A stretch of DNA of 64,000 nt from Gammaproteobacteria bacterium. Lineage in GTDB: Bacteria > Pseudomonadota > Gammaproteobacteria > JACKNK01. Positions 55,082 through 62,620 of this stretch are shown in pieces. Below the pieces are notes generated by a model, which was not told the origin of the DNA, did not search any database, and was given only the letters and a program-made list of their open reading frames with translations. The translations under genes were made by a program, and so were the position numbers. The stretch covers positions 62,001-126,000 of the forward strand of contig JACKNJ010000007.1 of assembly GCA_024234895.1 (NCBI GenBank), given 5' to 3'. Within the stretch, counting starts at the first letter, position 1. The number at the start of each line of letters is the position of its first letter.

Positions 55082-55444
55082 TCAACCGATCCGCTTGAGA
55101 TGCGCCCCGCAGTGGTGGCGGCAATCGGACGACCCGAAGCCCGGCACCACGACCTCCCCCGCCACCGCCTGATTCAACGCGCATTCCGGGATCACCGAGC
55201 GCTTCACGCCGACCACCTCCACATCCGGATGGCTGGTCAGATAATCGATATGCCAGCGCAACAACTTGTCGCGCCGAAGATGCCGCGCGATGCGCGCATC
55301 CATGTGCTTCTTGGCGCTGCCGGTATACAGATACTCCCCCGCCGGCAGATCGACCTCGCCCAGACGCCCGACCACGACGGTCAACGGACGTGTGATCCGC
55401 AGATGCAGTTGGTAGGTGATCTCCGGCAGGCGACGATGTTCCAA
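55082..55444 (-). CDS. DUF123 / GIY-YIG-like nuclease-family protein
   Basis: This 120-residue protein has the DUF123 pattern: LHLRITRPLTVVVGRLGEVDLPAGEYLYTGSA (the GIY-YIG-like strand pair), ARIARHLRRDKLLRWHIDYLTSHPDVEVVGV, and CALNQAVAGEVVVPGFGSSDCRHHCGAHLKRI with Cys/His that may bind metal. Such domains occur alone or next to endonuclease III. The start is a TTG at 55442-55444; no ATG or GTG fits. Confidence 0.8.
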   Translation of the reverse strand: MEHRRLPEITYQLHLRITRPLTVVVGRLGEVDLPAGEYLYTGSAKKHMDARIARHLRRDKLLRWHIDYLTSHPDVEVVGVKRSVIPECALNQAVAGEVVVPGFGSSDCRHHCGAHLKRIG

Positions 55445-55521
55445 GATGAATGGCCGTCAATACGTGGGGATTCGCTCAGCATAAACGCCCCGCCACCCGC
55501 ACAGGACGTACACTTCCGCTC

Positions 55522-56748
55522 ATGATCAATGACTACCTCCTGGAAGTCTGGCGGGTGTTCCTCGAACTCTCGCCCGCGCTGATCGCCGGCACCCTGATCG
55601 CCGGCGCGCTGCATGTGCTGCTGCCGGCGTCGCTGATCCACCGCCACATGAGCAAGCCCGGCCTCGGCAGCAGCGTGCGCGCGGCGCTGATCGGCGTGCC
55701 GATGCCGCTGTGCTCCTGCGGCGTGGTGCCGACCGCGCTGGGGCTCAAGCGCGAAGGCGCCTCCAACGGCGCGACCACCTCCTTCCTGATCAGCACCCCG
55801 CAGACCGGCGTCGATTCCATCCTGGTCAGCGCCAGCTTCCTCGGCTGGCCGTTCGCGATCTTCAAGCTGGTCGCCGCCTTCGTGACCGGCCTGATCGGCG
55901 GCGTGCTCGCCGACAAGGTCGCGCCGGAACCAGAACGACCGGCGCCCGCCGACCTCCCCGCCGACGAACGCTTCCCCCGCCCCCGCTGGCTGGAGGCCCT
56001 GCATTACGCCCTCTTCGACCTGTTCGGCGCGATCGACCAATGGCTGCTGATCGGCGTGCTGATCGCCGCCGGCATCACCGTCGCCGTGCCCGCCGACTTC
56101 TTCAGCGAACTGAGCTGGGCGCAGGGCCTCACCGGCATGCTGCTGATGCTCGCCATCGCCACCCCGCTCTACGTCTGCACCACCGCCTCGGTGCCGATCG
56201 CCGCCTCCTTCATCGCCGCCGGCATGCCGCTCGGCACCGCGCTGGTCTTCCTGATGGCCGGCCCGGCCACCAACGTCGCCACCCTCGGCGCGGTCTATCG
56301 CGTGCTCGGCGGGCGTCTGCTGGCGGTCTATCTCGGCACCGTCGTGGTCATGAGCATCGTGTTCGGTCTCGGCTTCGACTTCGTCCTCAGCGACGCCACC
56401 GCACCGACACCCATGCACGAACACGGCACCGACTGGATCGCGACCCTGTCCGCAATCCTCGTGATCGCGCTGATCGCCTACCTGAACCTGCGCCGCGCAT
56501 TGCGACGCCTGAACCCACCCCCTGCCCCGGAGCAAGAAGACGTGGACGCCCAACTCAAAGTCGAAGGCATGACCTGCCCGCACTGTGTCGCCAGCGTGAA
56601 GAAATCCCTGGAAGCCGTCGCCGGCGTCGAACTCGCCGAACCGGACCTCGGCAGCGGCATCGTCACCATCCACGGCGATGGCTTCGAGATCGCCGCGCTC
56701 AGATCCGCCGTCGAAGCCGCCGGCTACAAAGTCGTCGACAAGGCCTGA
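55522..56748 (+). CDS. SO_0444-family Cu/Zn permease with C-terminal HMA domain
   Basis: This 408-residue membrane protein of the permease (DUF318) family has about ten helices. The metal-handling motif PMPLCSCG (C64, C66) and LYVCTTASVPIAASFI belong to the transport path. The last ~66 residues form a heavy-metal-associated domain with GMTCPHC, as in copper chaperones and P-type ATPases. It should export Cu or Zn. It fits with the TonB copper receptor and PCuAC gene nearby. The ATG at 55522 was chosen. Confidence 0.88.
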   Translation: MINDYLLEVWRVFLELSPALIAGTLIAGALHVLLPASLIHRHMSKPGLGSSVRAALIGVPMPLCSCGVVPTALGLKREGASNGATTSFLISTPQTGVDSILVSASFLGWPFAIFKLVAAFVTGLIGGVLADKVAPEPERPAPADLPADERFPRPRWLEALHYALFDLFGAIDQWLLIGVLIAAGITVAVPADFFSELSWAQGLTGMLLMLAIATPLYVCTTASVPIAASFIAAGMPLGTALVFLMAGPATNVATLGAVYRVLGGRLLAVYLGTVVVMSIVFGLGFDFVLSDATAPTPMHEHGTDWIATLSAILVIALIAYLNLRRALRRLNPPPAPEQEDVDAQLKVEGMTCPHCVASVKKSLEAVAGVELAEPDLGSGIVTIHGDGFEIAALRSAVEAAGYKVVDKA

Positions 56749-56761
56749 GCGCCCCTTCCCC

Positions 56762-56851
56762 GTAGGAGCGGCTTCAGCCGCGATCAGCCCCCACGCTGGC
56801 TGAGCGGAGTCGAAGCCAGCCACCGCCGATCGCGGCTAAAGCCGCTCCTAC
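56762..56851. repeat. REP-like palindromes, families B and C nested
   Basis: GTAGGAGCGGCTTCAGCC at the left and GCGGCTAAAGCCGCTCCTAC at the right, with CTGAGCGGAGTCGAAGCC inside. This is the same nesting as at 11519-11616. Confidence 0.85.
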
Positions 56852-56864
56852 CCATCAATAGACC

Positions 56865-56979
56865 GTAGGATGGGCAAAGCGCAGCGTGCCCATCACACCA
56901 GCGCCCGCGCCGACGCAAACGCCTCAACCCGGCACGCCGTAACGATGGGCACGTCCCGCTGGTCCTTTGCCCATCCTAC
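56865..56979. repeat. REP-like palindrome, family F (GTAGGATGGGC)
   Basis: GTAGGATGGGCAAAGCGCAG and CTTTGCCCATCCTAC enclose about 80 bp. The other copy is at 61501-61620. With the preceding repeat it accounts for most of the 349 bp gap 56749-57097. Confidence 0.85.
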
Positions 56980-57097
56980 GATTCCGTAGCGGTCAGCCTG
57001 CCCGCGAATCGACCGGTCAAACCACCCTGCCATCATCATCGGCCCGTTCGCGGGCAAACCCGCTCCTGCGATGGGGCTCCGCCACCCACTCAAGCCC

Positions 57098-57811
57098 ATG
57101 ACCAAATCCATCCGCCTCGACCGCTTCCTCGCCAACAACGTCCCCGACTTCAGCCGCGCGCTCGCCCAGCGCGCCATCCGCAAGGGCTGGGTCGACGTCA
57201 ACGGCCAACCCTGCCGCGACCCGAAACAGCACGTCGGCCCGGATGACGAAGTCCATCTCGACGACGCCCCCGTGGCCGCCGTCGGCCAACGCTACCTGAT
57301 GCTCAACAAGCCGCTGGGCTACGTCTGCACGCGCCGCGACCGCCACCACCCCAGTGTCTACGATCTGGTCCCCGAGGCCTGGCGCGAGCACCTGCACATC
57401 GCCGGCCGCCTCGATGTCGACACCACCGGCCTCGTCCTCCTGACCACCGACGGCGACTGGTCGCACCGCATCACCTCACCGAATCACGAAAAGGCCAAGC
57501 GCTACCGCGTCACCCTCGCCGAACCGCTCTCCGAAGCCGACGCGGAAACGCTGCGCAACGGCGTCAACCTGAATAACGAGAACGCCCCCACCCGCCCCGC
57601 CGAACTCACCCAGATCGACCCGACCCACTGCGAACTCGCCATCCGCGAGGGCAAATACCATCAGGTCAAACGCATGTTCGCGGCGGTCGGCAACAAGGTC
57701 GTCGAACTGCACCGCCACGCCATCGGCCCGCTGCACCTGAACGAGGAACTGGCCGAAGGCACGTTCCGCGCCCTGAGCGATGAGGAACTCGCGCTGACCG
57801 TGAGCCAATGA
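57098..57811 (+). CDS. rsuA: 16S rRNA pseudouridine-516 synthase
   Basis: This enzyme isomerises U516 of 16S rRNA to pseudouridine. An N-terminal S4 RNA-binding domain (IRLDRFLANNVPDFSRALAQ) is followed by the catalytic domain with MLNKPLGYVC, the active-site aspartate in AGRLDVDTTGLVLLT, and GKYHQVKRMFAAVGNKVVELHR. It has 237 residues from the ATG at 57098. It is a single gene between repeat-rich gaps. Confidence 0.92.
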   Translation: MTKSIRLDRFLANNVPDFSRALAQRAIRKGWVDVNGQPCRDPKQHVGPDDEVHLDDAPVAAVGQRYLMLNKPLGYVCTRRDRHHPSVYDLVPEAWREHLHIAGRLDVDTTGLVLLTTDGDWSHRITSPNHEKAKRYRVTLAEPLSEADAETLRNGVNLNNENAPTRPAELTQIDPTHCELAIREGKYHQVKRMFAAVGNKVVELHRHAIGPLHLNEELAEGTFRALSDEELALTVSQ

Positions 57812-57927
57812 TGGCTGTCCTTCTCGGTCAACGCTTCAACCGAACCAGAACCGAACGTCGTTACCCTGTTTGCCGTCGGCCAGCCTCAGACTTTTCAGAG
57901 GCTATCCTGTGGCTCTCATAGAGTATC

Positions 57928-57954
57928 GGGGTGCAACAATGCGAGACCCGCCCC
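57928..57954. repeat. Left inverted copy of a GGGTCTCGCATTGTTGCA repeat
   Basis: TGCAACAATGCGAGACCC lies at 57932-57949. Its inverse is present at 58852-58869 and again at 58974-58991, so the AT-rich HNH-like gene is enclosed by inverted copies. Confidence 0.8.
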
Positions 57955-58057
57955 CTCGAACTCCCGAGAGCTCCGGCAGACCTGTTATCGGGGCGATGAT
58001 TTCTTATCGTGTTATGTGAAAGTTGGCTGCCTACTAAGCGTTGGACTTAATGAAATC

Positions 58058-58834
58058 ATGACCAAGGACTGTCTCTACAGAGGACAAAACTGTACAACCG
58101 CAGCTTCGTCGAAGGAGCATGTGATCAATAATTCACGCCGCAAGTTAATTCAAAAACTTGGCGCTGATTTGGGTAACGAAAAAGCTCGCTATAAAGGAAT
58201 TACGTGCAACAATTGCAACAGAGAGCTTGGTAAGCATGAGGCGAGAACATGGTCAGAATTGGCTATCGCCACAATGTGGAAAGTGGTGGCGGGAAATATT
58301 AACCAAGTATTTATTAATATACCTTGGGCAAGAACCACCGTCACGGATATCGACACCCTGACGCATTATTCAGACATCCTCAGAGATGCCTTGATCAATG
58401 AAAAAGTTTTCCCCGAAAATATGCTTACATATGACCTTGAATATCACTCTATAACTAGGTCAGATGGTCGAGCAGTCCTGCGCATCTTGCATGCTGCGGA
58501 AGAAATAAATGTATTCACAGATCGAATAAAAATAACTAACACAGAAACAAATGACGAAATAACTAGAGATGTCGATATTGTTATGTATCACTCTCACAAC
58601 GCAAACGGAAGCAGGTTGCTGTTCTTTTTGCCGCTTATTCCGCCGCATCTCTCTACGCCTTGGGGTTATACCAAGATTCGCGTAAGCCATAGAGGATTTG
58701 GCGCCTATGCGCAGGATTATCTGGAAGACCCTCCGAAAGTGACGTGCAGACTTTCTCGGCCATTTGCACAGACCCAACAAGAGGCGACAGCCGATCGTGA
58801 TCTTCCCCCGCTAAAAACGGACACCGAAATCTAA
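58058..58834 (+). CDS. HNH-like zinc-finger protein in an AT-rich cassette
   Basis: This 258-residue protein has the features of an HNH/McrA-type nuclease in its first 60 residues: C5 and C12 (CLYRGQNC), EHVI (H21) and the second Cys pair CNNCNREL (C50, C53, N54). Only part of the canonical HNH set is clear, and the rest (to 258) matches no family I recognise. Codon use and base composition are clearly more AT-rich than every neighbour, indicating recent transfer. The ATG at 58058 was chosen; a GTG 14 codons upstream is also open. It may be a defence or mobile-element nuclease. Confidence 0.65.
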   Translation: MTKDCLYRGQNCTTAASSKEHVINNSRRKLIQKLGADLGNEKARYKGITCNNCNRELGKHEARTWSELAIATMWKVVAGNINQVFINIPWARTTVTDIDTLTHYSDILRDALINEKVFPENMLTYDLEYHSITRSDGRAVLRILHAAEEINVFTDRIKITNTETNDEITRDVDIVMYHSHNANGSRLLFFLPLIPPHLSTPWGYTKIRVSHRGFGAYAQDYLEDPPKVTCRLSRPFAQTQQEATADRDLPPLKTDTEI

Positions 58835-58838
58835 CCGT

Positions 58839-59012
58839 GGCCGACGGGGTCGGGTCTCGCATTGTTGCATCCCGCCCTTCCGCTTGGCGCGACTAGCCCA
58901 CATCAAGGGCCAAGCCCGCATCCATGCGTTCGTGGAGCACGGGGGCCGATGGGGTCGGGGGGCCGATGGGGTCGGGTCTCGCATTGTTGCATCCCTCCCT
59001 TCCGCTTGGCGC
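58839..59012 (+). repeat. Two 52 bp direct repeats, 122 bp apart
   Basis: The units at 58839-58890 and 58961-59012 begin GGCCGAYGGGGTCGGGTCTC and end TTCCGCTTGGCGC; they differ at only two or three positions. A partial third start (GGCCGATGGGGTCGG) lies at 58944-58958. Together with the inverted copy at 57928 they frame the HNH-like gene. The rest of the 386 bp gap up to 59220 shows no gene. Confidence 0.85.
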
Positions 59013-59220
59013 ATCGTGGCATTTGGCGGCTGGATGACCGAAGGGCGAGCGCGGAATGCATCAAGGCGATATCTGACCCGAAATCACCCGGCGACCGGCC
59101 TCTCATGGAAGCGCTTTTGCGCTCATGGCACGGGAAGTGCGTTGACAGGGTTTCCGATACCCCTGATTTGCGTTCGTCGCAGCTTGGTGGTGCGCCATTT
59201 CCCAACGCCAGGACACCACC

Positions 59221-59967
59221 ATGACCTTCCGACTCACCGCCCGGCTCGCTTTGGCCGGACTCGCCCTCGTCATGAGTGCGACCGCGAATGCCGCGCCGAT
59301 CACGGCGCCGACTGGGCTCATTGTTGGTGAGCAATACCGGCTCGCGTTCATCACCAGCGGGGTCACGCCGGTCTCATCGACGGACATCGCCACCTACGAC
59401 GCGTTCGTCACCGCGCAGGCCAACACGATCAGCGAACTCGCCGCCCTGAACACCCAGTGGCGGGTCATCGGCGGCACCGCATCGGTGAACCTCCGCGACC
59501 ACACCGACACCGTCCCGTCCAGCGTGACCGGCGGCTCGCTGGGTGTGCCGATCTATCTGCTGAACGGCGTCCAGCTTGTTGATTCCTATGATGATCTCTG
59601 GGATGGCAGCATCGACGTGCCGTTGAACGTCGACGAATCGGGCGCCACCTTCGTGTCCACCCTCTACCAGTCTTCGGTAGCCACCGGCTCCGCCTACGGC
59701 ACGCGCGACGGCACCACCTACGCCGGTCGCGAACTCGGCTCCGCCAGCGGCCCGATCCTGGGCGACGCGCAACGAACCGACGTCGGCTGGGCCGGCGCGG
59801 TCGGCGTGCCGCCGGGCGGCAGTTACCATCTCTACGCGATCTCCGACCTGATCACCTATGGTGCCGCAGCGTCCGGCTCCGTCCCTCTGCCGACACCCCT
59901 GATGCTGTTCGGGGCGGGACTCGTTGCCGCGACGATCAAGCGACGCATCCGCTCGTCCGGGGACTGA
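59221..59967 (+). CDS. PEP-CTERM-type exported protein
   Basis: This 248-residue protein has a signal peptide (LTARLALAGLALVMSATANA) and a C-terminal tripartite sorting signal: VPLPTP, a hydrophobic helix (LMLFGAGLVAATI) and a basic end (KRRIRSSGD). This is the PEP-CTERM layout processed by exosortase in EPS-producing gram-negative bacteria. The central beta-rich region (VGEQYRLAFITSGVTPVSSTDIATYDAFV) has no recognised family. No exosortase is in this window. It stands alone, with no visible operon partner. Confidence 0.8.
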   Translation: MTFRLTARLALAGLALVMSATANAAPITAPTGLIVGEQYRLAFITSGVTPVSSTDIATYDAFVTAQANTISELAALNTQWRVIGGTASVNLRDHTDTVPSSVTGGSLGVPIYLLNGVQLVDSYDDLWDGSIDVPLNVDESGATFVSTLYQSSVATGSAYGTRDGTTYAGRELGSASGPILGDAQRTDVGWAGAVGVPPGGSYHLYAISDLITYGAAASGSVPLPTPLMLFGAGLVAATIKRRIRSSGD

Positions 59968-60017
59968 CGCCGAATGACGTATATGACAGCCACTCACTGA
60001 CAAATACGTCAAATCCC

Positions 60018-61343
60018 TCAGCTTCGCCGTCTTGGATCGAAGGCCTCGCGGACCTGATCCGCGAACAGGTTGGCGGCCAGTACCAGCGTGAACATGAAGG
60101 CGAAGGCGGCGGTCAGCGACCACCACACGACCGGTTCGCGGGCGAGTTCCAGGCGCGCGGCGTTGATCATGTTGCCCCAGCTCGGGGTGCTCGGGTCGAC
60201 GCCGACGCCGACGTAGGACAGCACCGCCTCGGCCAGTACCAGCGCGCTGAAATCGAGCGTGATCTGGATCAGCACGATGTGCATCACGTTGGGCACGACG
60301 TGGCGCGAGAGGATGCGCAGCGGGCCGACGCCGGCGGCGCGCGCGGCCTCGACGTAATCGGTCTCGCGCAGCTTGAGGGTCTCGGCGCGCAGCAGGCGGC
60401 ACAGGCCGGTCCATGAGGTCAGGCCGAGGATCACGCACAGGAACAGCAGGCGCAGGTCGGCGCGCGCCTCCAGTGAGTCGAACCATTCGGGGTGGTTGCT
60501 CATGGTGACCTGCATCATCAGCACGGCGGCGGCGATCAGCAGCACGTAGGGAATGGAACTGAGCACCGTGTAGACGTACTGGATCACGTCATCGACCCAG
60601 CCCCGGAAATAGCCGGCGGCGACGCCGAGGAACAGCGCCAGCGGCAGCATCACCAGCGTGGTCAGCAGGCCGATCATCAGGCCGGTGCGGATGCTCTTGA
60701 GGCTCAGATAGAGCACGTCCTGACCGACCTTGTCGGTGCCGAACACGTGGTAGCCGGCGGCCAGTTCGCGGAGCACGCCGATGGCCAGCGCGACCGCCAG
60801 CAGGGTGCCGAGCACGGTGCGGATCGGCAGCACGGCGACACCGCCCCGCCGCCGCCACGCGAGCAGCGCGATGGCCACGACCGCCCACACCGCCAGGGCC
60901 TTCGCGCCGCCGCTGAACAGCCGTGCGCGGATGTCGGCGCCGCGTTCAGCGGCCGGATCGATGAGGTGGGCGCCGCCGAATTGCAGTCGCGGCGCGATCC
61001 GGCGGGTGGTGCCGTCCGCGTCGGTGATCGTCTCCAGGCTGGCGGCATGCGTCGCCAGCGGGGCCGAATAGGTGGTCTCGGTGTTGTCGCGCAGGTCGTC
61101 CAGCCAGACATCGAGCACGCTGAGCACGGTCCCCTTCGGCGTCGTCAGATGGATCGAGTCGAGCAGACCGATGCCAAGGAACAGGCTCAGCACGATCGCC
61201 GAAGCCACGCCGAGGCGGCTGCGCCCGACCTGCCGCCACGGTTCGCGCAGATGCGGTCGGCGGCGCACGTAAAACACCATCACGATCGCCGCCGCGACCA
61301 GCAGCCAGAGCAGCGCGTCGGTCCATAGCGGGGTAAAGCTCAT
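60018..61343 (-). CDS. Peptide ABC transporter permease (DppC/YejE-like)
   Basis: This 441-residue inner-membrane permease has the binding-protein-dependent transport signature EAARAAGVGPLRILSRHVVPN and the OppC-type end VLSYVGVGVDPSTPSWGNMI. An N-terminal extension of about 190 residues holds an extra helix pair and a periplasmic stretch (LATHAASLETITDADGTTRRI), longer than normal OppC (~300). It is third after the binding protein and the other permease on the same strand. No ATP-binding subunit follows, so that gene must lie elsewhere. Confidence 0.88.
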   Translation of the reverse strand: MSFTPLWTDALLWLLVAAAIVMVFYVRRRPHLREPWRQVGRSRLGVASAIVLSLFLGIGLLDSIHLTTPKGTVLSVLDVWLDDLRDNTETTYSAPLATHAASLETITDADGTTRRIAPRLQFGGAHLIDPAAERGADIRARLFSGGAKALAVWAVVAIALLAWRRRGGVAVLPIRTVLGTLLAVALAIGVLRELAAGYHVFGTDKVGQDVLYLSLKSIRTGLMIGLLTTLVMLPLALFLGVAAGYFRGWVDDVIQYVYTVLSSIPYVLLIAAAVLMMQVTMSNHPEWFDSLEARADLRLLFLCVILGLTSWTGLCRLLRAETLKLRETDYVEAARAAGVGPLRILSRHVVPNVMHIVLIQITLDFSALVLAEAVLSYVGVGVDPSTPSWGNMINAARLELAREPVVWWSLTAAFAFMFTLVLAANLFADQVREAFDPRRRS

Positions 61344-61354
61344 CGCAGCCCCCG

Positions 61355-61420
61355 GTAGGGTGCGCCATGCGCACCGAACGGGCTTCCCGACCGCCGAACG
61401 GTGCGCATGGCGCACCCTAC
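61355..61420. repeat. REP-like palindrome, family D, intact copy
   Basis: GTAGGGTGCGCCATGCGCAC at the left pairs with GTGCGCATGGCGCACCCTAC at the right across a short loop. It is the uninterrupted form of the repeat that the IS110 element entered at 9300/10469, and it contains GCACCCTACG (61412-61421), the exact sequence recognised by the predicted target guides. Confidence 0.9.
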
Positions 61421-61498
61421 GAACAACCGGTTCAAAGGCGCACCCTCGGATCGACCAGCGTGTAGGCGACGTCGGTCAGCAGCAGGCCGAGGATGTAG
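61421..61498 (-). pseudogene. Duplicated 3' end of the adjacent permease gene
   Basis: About 78 bp match 61635-61712 with roughly ten differences. On the minus strand it would encode ILGLLLTDVAYTLVDPRVRL and a stop, the last 20 or so residues of the permease at 61646-62620. It has no start and is separated from the real gene by a family F repeat. Confidence 0.85.
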
Positions 61499-61500
61499 CT

Positions 61501-61620
61501 CCGTAGGATGGGCAAAGGACCGTAGGGACGTGCCCATCGCCACCGCCCGAAACGTGCCGAACACCTCTGCCAGTTGCCGGCGCTCGCGATGGGCACGCTG
61601 CGCTATGCCCATCCTACGGG
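61501..61620. repeat. REP-like palindrome, family F
   Basis: GTAGGATGGGCAAAGGACCG at the left and GCTATGCCCATCCTACGG at the right. It is bracketed by the duplicated permease 3' ends and completes the 302 bp gap between the two permease genes. Confidence 0.85.
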
Positions 61621-61645
61621 GGGGCATTGTGCGTGATCAGCCGGT

Positions 61646-62620
61646 TCACAAGCGCACCCTCGGGTCGACCAGGGTGTAGGCGATGTCGGTCAGCAGCAGG
61701 CCGAGGATGTAGAGCACCGCGCCGAGGAAGACCATCGCGCGCACGATCGCGAAGTCCTGCGCCTGGATGCCTTCGATGGTGTAACTGCCGAGGCCGGGGA
61801 TGCCGAAGAAGGACTCCATGATCAGGCTGCCGAGGAACAGCAGCGGCAGCAGCACGACCGCGCCGGTCAGGATCGGGATCAGCGCGTTGCGCAGCACGTG
61901 ACCGAACAGCACCCGGGTCTCGCTCAAGCCCTTGGCGCGCGCGGTGCGCACGTAGTCCTTGCCGATCTCCTCCAGGAACAGGCCGCGATACCAGCGCACC
62001 CCGGCGCCGATGCCGGCGACCACGCCGACCGCGACCGGCAGCACCAGGAAGCGCCACGCGCCCCAGCCCTCGACATAGCCGGAAATCGGCACCAGCAGCA
62101 TGACCTTACCGAACAGGTACTGCCCGGCGATGATGAAGAACAGGCTGGAGATCGACATCATCGCGACCAGCACGACCTGCCCGAGCGCGTCGAGATAGCT
62201 CGCGCGGAACAGCACGATGCCGAGCGCGAGGGTGATGTTCAGGGCGAGCCCGACGACGAAGGTGGGCAGCGCCAGCGCGAGGCTGGGCGGCGCGCGCTGG
62301 ATGATGTCGTCGGCGATCGAGCGGCCGTTGTCGGCCTGGCCGAAATCGAAGGCGAACAGGCGCAGCGACTTGCTGAAGAACAGCGTGTCGGTCAGCGCGC
62401 CGGCACCGTCGCGGTCGGCGTTCCAGAACAGTGGCCGGTCGTAGCCGCGTTCCCGCTTCCAGCTCTGCACCGCCTCCTCGGTCACGCGCTTGTTGCCGAG
62501 GTGCGCGCGCGCCATGTCATCCGGCGAATTGACCATGAAGAACAGCGCGAAGGTCAGCAGGTTCACGCCGATCAGGATCGGGATCGCGTACAGCAGGCGG
62601 CGGATCAGGTAGGCGCCCAT
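61646..62620 (-). CDS. Peptide ABC transporter permease (DppB/YejB-like)
   Basis: This 324-residue permease begins with the typical LIRRLLYAIPILIGVNLLTFALFFMV, has the EAA-type motif YVRTARAKGLSETRVLFGHVLRNALIPIL, and ends FLGAVLYILGLLLTDIAYTLVDPRVRL, the family's hallmark terminus. Its ATG (62618-62620) overlaps the stop of the upstream binding-protein gene by one base (TGATG), so they are coupled. Confidence 0.92.
   Translation of the reverse strand: MGAYLIRRLLYAIPILIGVNLLTFALFFMVNSPDDMARAHLGNKRVTEEAVQSWKRERGYDRPLFWNADRDGAGALTDTLFFSKSLRLFAFDFGQADNGRSIADDIIQRAPPSLALALPTFVVGLALNITLALGIVLFRASYLDALGQVVLVAMMSISSLFFIIAGQYLFGKVMLLVPISGYVEGWGAWRFLVLPVAVGVVAGIGAGVRWYRGLFLEEIGKDYVRTARAKGLSETRVLFGHVLRNALIPILTGAVVLLPLLFLGSLIMESFFGIPGLGSYTIEGIQAQDFAIVRAMVFLGAVLYILGLLLTDIAYTLVDPRVRL

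Noticed and set aside
57928..59012. CRISPR array
   Set aside because: Only two full direct copies plus one inverted copy exist, the unit is 52 bp, and spacing is not array-like.
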